NCBI RefSeq assembly: GCF_907165205.1
Contig: NC_058195.1
Location: forward strand, 6,386,001 to 6,450,000
Source of the DNA: Coccinella septempunctata
Taxonomy: Eukaryota > Arthropoda > Insecta > Coleoptera > Coccinellidae
Direction of reading: 5' to 3'
Length of the DNA: 64,000 nt
Shown here piece after piece: positions 57,047 to 64,000 of this stretch. The notes under the pieces were generated by a model. The model saw only the letters and a list, made by a program, of their open reading frames with translations. It did not search any database and was not told the origin of the DNA. Position 1 is the first letter of the stretch; each line of letters opens with the position of its first letter. The position numbers and the translations under genes are program-made.

Positions 57047-58460
57047 ATGGGTACTTGGGAATTTTTCGCTAGCCTGTTCAAGTCTTACTACTCAACTTTC
57101 GTCGCTCTTACAGGTAAGTAGGTACGTGTACACCCTGAAACCCATAAAAACTCACAACTCCACGTTTGCAGCTCACAGCATCTTCCTAATCAGTTGCCTC
57201 TCCTATGCATGGCCGTCACCAGTTCTTCCCAAACTACTCAACGCCACAGACAGCCCCTTGGGGAACCCCATCACTCCCGATGAGAGCGACCTCATAGGCG
57301 CCATCTTTTACATCGGAGCTTCCATAGGGCCACTTTGCTTCATCTCCGTGGTGAACAGATTCGGAAGAAGAAGAGTCCTCACGTTCCTCTCTCTGATTCC
57401 ACCCATAGCATACGGTACCTTGGCTTTCGCCAAGACAGTCGACTTATACATCATTTGCAGGACGCTTTTGGGCCTTTACGTGGGCGCTGTTTTCAGCATT
57501 CAACCCGTTTACCTGGCCGAAGTACTGGCCGAGGAGGAAAGGAACTTCTTGATGTCTTTCGTTACCCTGTTCAGTTTCATCGGAGTGTTTGCAGCTGTCA
57601 CAATTGGTCCTTTTATACCAGTCACTCATTTCAACGGTTTGATAGCTATTTTATCGGCTGTTGTTTTCGTTTTGGTTGCTTTTGGTTTCCCAGAAAGTCC
57701 ATACTATGTGATGCAGACTGAGGGGAAGGGAAAGGCCAAGGTTTTATTGAGGAAATTGAGGCAAGGAAGAATCGAAAATGAAGCTGGGATGATCGAGGAT
57801 AGAATCCTAGAGGAATCTGAGAAATCTTGCTGTCAAATTTTCGCCAATAAAAGCAATTTCAAAGCTTTGATATTGGCAACCATACCGTTACTTCTACAGT
57901 CTTCCAGTGGCGTTGCACTCTTGATAAATTACAGCCAGTTGATCTTTATGGAGACCAACATTTCTATACCATCTCATTATTGTTCGATTATAGTTGTTGG
58001 TCTGACGTTTTCAACTGCTTTCCTAGCCCCAGTCCTCTTGAAAGCCAGAAGAATGAGTCCAGTATCTCTATTGATGCTATGTTTAGCTGGTGTTGGTCTT
58101 TGTGATCTCATAATGGGCCTATACTTCCTTTACGGTAGAGGGATTAGTTTCATCAGTTGGCTTCCTCTGCTCAACCTTATAGCTTTCGTTCTGATCTATA
58201 ACTGTGGATTAGATCCAATTCCTTGGATGATACTAGGTAACACTTATCCAGTCAACATCAGTGCTGTAGGTACAGCTATATCTATTAGTATTTTCGAGTT
58301 TTCGATATTTCCAACAATGATCCTGTTCCACAAGGTTGACATCAGCTTTTTATTTTTGATCTCGTCAGTGTGGTGTGTATTGGGTATTGTGTACTGCAAG
58401 TTTGTGGTTGCGCCCTCTGAAGATAAGATTTTTAAGACATCGAAAAACGGTGCTATATGA
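57047..58460 (+). CDS. SLC2/Tret1-like sugar transporter, paralogue 1
   Basis: A major facilitator sugar transporter of the insect facilitated trehalose transporter-like group, expected in the plasma membrane with twelve helices. Exon 1 is 57047-57113 (MGTWEFFASLFKSYY...) and exon 2 is 57172-58460, joined in phase 1 to give 451 residues. Motifs are GRRR at 87-90 after the second helix, PVYLAEVLAEEERN (134-147) in place of the usual PxYxxE...RG, PESP at 196-199 closing helix 6, and GLDPIPWMILGNTYP in the tenth-helix region. Luminal NATDS and NISIPS are possible glycosylation sites. AATAAA lies at 58535-58540. The downstream paralogue has identical length and intron position, so the pair is a tandem duplication. 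The substrate is not determined by the sequence. Confidence 0.93.
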
Positions 58461-59449
58461 TTATAACGATTAAAAATTGCTGTAATTAGAGCATTTTACT
58501 TTGCTATTATTGTAAGATTGTAAGGATATGAGTCAATAAAAATTTGAAAACTTAGTATTTATTTTTATCTATTCCTTCCACTATTCTTTTGTTTTTGAAT
58601 TTGTACAGAATAAAAATGAAAATGGTAGTATTTTCGTCGATAAATTTTCAGTCGATGAAAAACAAACAAAAAGGCAAAAAAATGTACATACATGTGAAAT
58701 AGAGGAAAAAATTGTTGTAATCATAATAAAAACAAATATCTCCCTATAACATTATACATAAGAATGTATATGTATTCTGGAACAAAAAAACGTTAGAATC
58801 TAAAGAAAGATGATAGTTTTCTATGCCAAGGAAAGATATATTTTTCATTATGTATAAATAGCCATTTTTTTCTATATTTGCTTCGATTTTTAACTGATCC
58901 ATAATTGCATTGAATGTTCTGGGAACTACCATTACTCCCACTAGATTATTTGATAATTAGGACTAGAGTTAATTGCCCGTTTACATATTATCTTTTCGTT
59001 CGTTTTCGTTACCAAATAATTCAGTTTACCTTGATCACCTGCTACTGTGAAATCGAAAACCGTTTCGTAGTTAAATAACAAATGTTAGTGAAAAACGTGT
59101 AATTACATTTTTGATAGATGATAGGAGATAACCAATTTTCATCAGAAGGATTTATTGAAAATTACTGACTTTTCAATAGTAAATTTTATTTTATTTTTAT
59201 TATCCTGCTCGAATCAGCAATCGATAACCTTTCCAAAAGAGTGGCTTATCTTTGCGGTGTATTAACGCAGAAATACATTTGACAGAAGTAAAATGAATAA
59301 TAAAAGTGATAACAGTTCACTTTAGAGTTAAGTTTCTTGGACATGAAGTCTCTCTTTCATATCTGATCGACTGCTTAGTTTGTTCGTGAACTCGTAAAAT
59401 TGTTACCTTCACAGTTGTAGTAGAATCTCTTTAAACCAAGACCAATAAG
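58461..59449. other. Intergenic region between the two transporters
   Basis: Holds the 3' UTR of the first transporter and the upstream region of the second. The portion at 58868-59060 is related to 48894-49070. No other feature was identified. Confidence 0.5.
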
Positions 59450-61650
59450 ATGGGTACCTGGGAAATATTCGCCAACTTTTTTGGTTCATATTATACATGG
59501 TTCATTGCACTTGTTGGTAAGTTGAAAACGCATAATCCTGAAATGACAGTTTTACCATATTCAAAGAAAAAATTGTTCAGACCCTCCGTGTATACAGGGA
59601 GAGTCTTTGACTCCTACAAATATTTCAGCAGTAGAGGTCAAAAGAAACACTTTTTTCCCATACCATTTCTTTCGAATCGACTCGGTTTAAAAGATACAGG
59701 CTATTGAAAAACCATAAAAAAGTTTTTTTTAGTTCTATCTCACAAACTGATTCATCGAATGAAATGAATTTCGGAATATAGTTTTTCGTTTATTTGTTTA
59801 ATCATTTTCGAACACAAGATATCACCCACGTCTTCCAGTTTTCTCATTATGACCATTACGTACCATAAAAATACCAAAAATTCGAAGAACCCAACTCTTG
59901 AAACTAAGTTGGACACTTTTTAATGAATATTTGAATGTTTTGTAAAATGTATTCTTCATATTTTCTTGTTCATCATGAAAACTTATAATCTCTATATCTT
60001 TTTATTTGGGCCGAATCAGAAAAAATGGTATTGGAAAAAAATATTTCTTTTGAACTCAAGAATCTATTGTTGAAATATTTGGAAGAGTCAAAGACTCACC
60101 CTGTATTTCTGAAACTTTTTTTGTTTAACTGTGCAAGAGAAATGATTTAAACCACGTTAGATTTTTCAATATCACACCATGAGGAAAAGAAGTAATTTTT
60201 ATTATTGCTGATCCTCACTTTCCAGCTAGAAGTAGCAAAATAATTGGTAAAACTATATCCATTCACTTAACTTCCACATTTGGACTATCCCTGAATTTGT
60301 AAGGATGAGTGATTTGGAGGAGGAATTACATTAGATTTCTGTTTATTCTATTTTTTTTCAGCTCATTCCAACATTTTTCTGACCTGTCTTTCATACTCCT
60401 GGCCATCACCAGTACTCCCCAAACTTTTCGAGGCCGAGGACAACCCCTTGGGGAAGCCCTTAACCCCAGATGAGGGCGACTTCATCGCAGCAATATTCTA
60501 CGTTGGAGCAGCAGTTGGTCCAATCCTATTCTTCGGAATAGTGGAGAAAATTGGAAGAAGAAAAGTCCTCATGGCAATTTCCATAATTCCACCAATATGT
60601 TATGGCGTATTGATGTTTGCTGATACTGTGACCTTGTACAACATCTGCAGGGTTCTTTTGGGACTCTGGACGGGGATTATGTTCAGCATAGAGCCTGTGT
60701 ACGTGTCCGAAGTTCTGGCAGATGAGGAGAGGTCTTTTCTGATGTCCATTATCACCATATTTGGATTCTCTGGTGTCTTCGCTGCGGTTTCCGTCGGTCC
60801 ATTCGTGTCCATCCCAATGTTTAATGGACTTATCGCCCTGGTTTCGTTGGTTATATCGATTTTAATGATATTCGGATTTCCTGAAAGTCCCTTCTTCTTG
60901 ATGAAGACCAAAGGTGAGGAAGCTACCCAAGAATTGCTAAGGAAACTGAGAAATAGGGATATAGTGGATGAAACCGTGTCGATCTCGAAGACCGTTGCCA
61001 ACGAGACCAAGAGTTCCTTTTTGGAAATATTCAGTAACTTGAAAAACTTGAAATTCTTCATGTTGGCGACACTGCCTCTCCTGCTTCAGTCTTACTCAGG
61101 TATAGCCTTGATTTTGAACTACAGCCAGTTGATTTTTATGGAAACTAACGTGGCTATATCATCTGAATGGTGTTCTATTATCGTCATCGGTTTCACTCTG
61201 TCCACGACTTTCTTAACACCCTTGTTCATGGACAAAAAAGTTTCCATTTATACCCTGCTGATCCTCTGTCTAACCGGCATTGCAACCTGCGATTTCCTCT
61301 TAGGTATGTATTTTTTGTTTGGTAGAGGCGAATCCAGTTTAACTTGGGTGCCTTTAGTAGTCCTGGTTATTTTCGTGCTTGTTTACAATTGTGGTTTGGA
61401 TCCAATCCCCTGGATGCTTTTGGGGGAATCTTACCCCCTGAACATAAGTGCTATGGGAACTGCACTATCGACCAGTATTTTCGAAATATCCGTTTTTCCT
61501 TCTCTATATTTCTTCCATAAGTTCGATTTGGGATATTTGTTCCTATTTTCATGTGGTTTCTCGTTGTTTGGCGTCTTCTATATCAAGTTCTTCGTGGTGC
61601 CAGATGTGGAAAAGAGCAAGAAGACTAACCAAATAGAGATGACAGCATAA
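59450..61650 (+). CDS. SLC2/Tret1-like sugar transporter, paralogue 2
   Basis: Tandem paralogue of the gene at 57047. Exon 1 is 59450-59516 (MGTWEIFANFFGSYYTW...) and exon 2 is 60362-61650, again 451 residues with the same phase-1 intron. The intron is longer (845 bp) because a TIR element of the ACAGGGT family sits in it. Conserved motifs are GRRKVL after helix 2, PVYVSEVLADEER, PESPFF and GLDPIPWMLLGESYP. The hydrophobic pattern predicts twelve membrane helices. All signature residues of the family are shared with paralogue 1, and differences concentrate in the loop between helices 6 and 7. There is no frameshift, and both copies appear functional. Confidence 0.93.
59591..60107. mobile_element. 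TIR element, ACAGGGT family, copy 3
   Basis: Left end TATACAGGGAGAGTCTTTGA, right end TCAAAGACTCACCCTGTAT. Internal blocks such as GAATTTCGGAATATAGTTTTTC and CACAAGATATCACCCACGTC match the copies at 34.6 and 42.2 kb. It lies entirely within the intron of transporter paralogue 2 and explains most of that intron's extra length. Confidence 0.87.
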
Positions 61651-62111
61651 ATTAAGTTTCTAGATTTTAGTTTTTTGTATTTTCGAACAGATTTTGTACT
61701 AGTATTATATAAGTATACAGTTTTTTGTTGACTGAGTGTTATTCCAGTTGAATTCTACGATTCAGCATAATTAATTAGAGAAGTAAGTTTTTCCTTTAGT
61801 GGTATCTAAGTATAAAATGAACAATATGCTAATTAATGAGATGTTGCAAAAAAACAAGTTGGCATTGTAGATAACATCGTGCTATTCTGATGGCTGGTGA
61901 ATATGCCAAAAACTAGTGAGAATACAACTTCTAAAATTGCAGGAAATATTGTTACATATCGTGAATACTACACATGGTGATCTATTGAATACGAAACATA
62001 TGCGATCACAGGTGAAATAGATTTATTTCGAAAAAATGCTCAGACACGTCGATTTTTGATTCAAGGGCGGCTACTTCTGAGATTAAATTCACAACCATAT
62101 CGTTTCAACCC
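61651..62111. other. 3' flank of transporter paralogue 2
   Basis: Presumed 3' UTR followed by intergenic sequence. No canonical AATAAA is clearly placed. Nothing else is supported. Confidence 0.4.
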
Positions 62112-62715
62112 TTAGACCCGTTTGCACCAAACGCACCTAGTGTTAAGTGTCCCTTAAAATGAACCCTTAACTTAAATTACGTTGCACCAACTGTTAAGTG
62201 ACATTTAAATGGCTAAAGCTAGCCTTAAATTTAAGCGCTCCTGTAATGACCACTTAGGTATTTAAGGGCGGGATTCTAACCTAAAATAATTTGTTGAACT
62301 CATAAACTGGCTGCAGAACTGCTGTGGTTTTTCTAATAACGTCAAGTACCTTTTATTTGACAATCCATTTCATTATCAATAATAATGCTAATTCAGCAAC
62401 AAAAAGTTGTCACTCTTTGATAATAATATAATAGTTTACTTGACACTGACTGACAGGACAATAAAGTTAGGTTAATGAAATGACAACGATCATCGGCAAC
62501 CGGCCAACCAATGAAAAGGCTTTATTGGACTGAAATGAAGTTGCACCAAAATAAAAAACTTAAATATCACTAGATATAAAAACTTAAGGGCCCCTTACTT
62601 AAGATTCTGTTAAGCCGCAGTCGTGCAACTGACAATAAAATTAAGCGTCCATTAACTTTAACCTACGCTTAGTTAAGTACTCATTTTAAGGAGGATTGGT
62701 GCAAACGGGCCTTAG
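62112..62715. mobile_element. Non-autonomous TIR element, TTTGCACC family, copy 2
   Basis: The ends are inverted (GACCCGTTTGCACCAA at left, TTGGTGCAAACGGGCC at right) and share their sequence with copy 1 at 1885-2688. TTA adjoins both ends and may be a 3-bp target duplication. Internal homology covers most of the element. There is no open frame of note. Confidence 0.8.
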
Positions 62716-64000
62716 TGTTACAACCTCAACCCCTGAATTTTGAATAGAAAGGATAAGGTAAGTAACACCTCATTTGAAAGGCATTTTTATTCTGAGTTCA
62801 AAATATTCAATTTTTCGTCTTTTAATCCGTTCATTTCCGAAATATTCAACGAAATGACCAGTAATGTACAAAATTCAAATTTGAGTATCTTGAAAACGAA
62901 TGGATTGAATGGAAAAAATTAAATATGCTGAACTCACAATAAAAATACCTTCCAAGTAAGGTAACACTTTCCTATTCGGAATAGAGGGGTTGGGGTTGTA
63001 TCACTAAGTGTTGAAGCAGTATGGTCATGAATTTAATCTTAAAGTTATTCCCCTTTAATGAAAAATCGATGTGACGAAGAGAAATTCATTTCGTTATCTC
63101 GTCTGTTTGGTTCTTAAAAGCCCACTCTGTTTTATTTGCATATTTTGGAACCGAATCTTTGATCACAATTGACAATCTCATGACTATCAACTAAGTTCAT
63201 CACAAGATGCTCCATATCATGGCTTGAGAACTAATTTTTCGAATATTTTCAAATCTCTTTGAACTGTGAGCGGTTTAAGAGGTATATTTAATTCTGTATT
63301 GTTAACTGTTGTGTTGATGGCCATGTTCACGATGAAAATAAACGAAATTGTGCTTTTTTCCTGCCACTGGCAATTTATAAGAGTTATTGTAATCCAGTTG
63401 GCGCCATTAAATGGTGGAGCAGAAATTTCCCAGTTGAGAAAATCACTTTTCAAGCATCAAAGCCTTTCCCCTCTTTCAGGGACGTATTTCATGATTTCAC
63501 TGGAGAGAAAAAAACACATTAGGTTAAGTTTTCTCTCAGGCCTCTCTAGAATTAATGGTCCAGTAAAATTCCCAGCTGGAGTCTCCCCTAACCAACGGAT
63601 GAAGACGATAATTGATTTTGTTTAATGAAAACATGTCATCGTTGAGGCCAAGCCAACGAGGACAGATTATGGTGAGTTTCCTCGTGGAATTTGGATCTAG
63701 TGTGCGATATCCTTCACTATACCTACATCAAAATACGCACCACATTGTCCTCGTTTATTTTCCCGTATTTCCGTATAGCACTTCTGGGAGAGCCACCATT
63801 AATTTTGATTGAATGCCCAAATTACACAAACTAATGGCCCCAAAAAGATACGAGCTGTGCATAAATCTCTGAGCAATAACTGTGCATTTCACTGAATTAT
63901 GTGTCTCTCGGTTTTCATAGACACATCTGATTCAAATTAAAATTTCAATAATTGTATACTCCATTCACTTTTATTTCAGCATTCGGTTGGCCATGGAAAT
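62716..64000. other. Terminal stretch, no gene supported
   Basis: The 119-codon frame at 63266-63625 has no recognisable domain. At 63969-63979 a TTTATTTCAG acceptor-like site precedes the last 21 bases, which might be the start of an exon of a gene beyond the right edge. Too little sequence remains to judge. Confidence 0.3.

Noticed and set aside
63969..64000. Possible first bases of a third transporter exon at the right edge
   Set aside because: An acceptor-like TTTATTTCAG is followed by ATTCGGTTGGCC, which does not match the AHS start of exon 2 in the other paralogues, and too little sequence remains.
1..64000. CRISPR arrays, bacterial operons, tRNA or rRNA genes
   Set aside because: Tandem arrays here have no unique spacers between repeats, the genes are intron-bearing animal genes, and no tRNA or rRNA signature was recognised.

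Overview
This is a window of an animal nuclear genome, almost certainly an insect and probably a beetle. The order is inferred from general character, not proven. The sequence is AT-rich, introns follow GT/AG, genes sit on both strands, and there are many DNA transposons, foldback elements and satellites. Most real genes are split, so their exons were rebuilt by joining splice sites in frame. In every complete multi-exon gene the joined exons sum to a whole number of codons.

Left part (1-17 kb). The first two coding exons of a casein kinase 1 delta/epsilon gene (discs overgrown type) lie at 5.6-5.85 kb on the minus strand, and the rest of the gene runs off the left edge. Next, on the minus strand, is an unrecognised four-exon gene for a secreted protein of 134 residues. 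Two of its exons are tandem-duplicated 30-nt microexons (8237-9210). Amyloid protein-binding protein 2 (APPBP2, a TPR protein) follows on the minus strand and is complete in six exons.

Middle part (17-26 kb) is a compact housekeeping cluster. An AGTRAP-like four-helix membrane protein is divergent from APPBP2. A single-exon retinol-dehydrogenase-like SDR follows. It faces, tail to tail, a protein with an SNF2 fold whose ATP-binding motifs are lost (a candidate relative of suppressor of underreplication). That gene is divergent from the large subunit of splicing factor U2AF. The fourth intron of the U2AF gene is packed with polypyrimidine-AG motifs.

Right part (27-64 kb). A CCHamide (bombesin-type) neuropeptide receptor spans 27.4-43.9 kb on the minus strand. 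Its cytoplasmic tail exon is separated from the TM7 exon by a 12.3-kb intron. That intron holds a foldback element made of inverted 20-bp repeat arrays, two arrays of a ~494-bp satellite, and a terminal-inverted-repeat (TIR) element. Upstream are a nearly intact Tc1 element with two nonsense codons and two decayed mariner copies. Two tandem SLC2/Tret1-like sugar transporters, both 451 residues with identical exon structure, close the gene content. The remaining sequence is gene-poor and carries further miniature elements.

The genes do not form one pathway. The most useful items are the unrecognised secreted-protein gene, the pseudo-ATPase, the decoy-rich intron in U2AF, and the repeat-filled last intron of the receptor.
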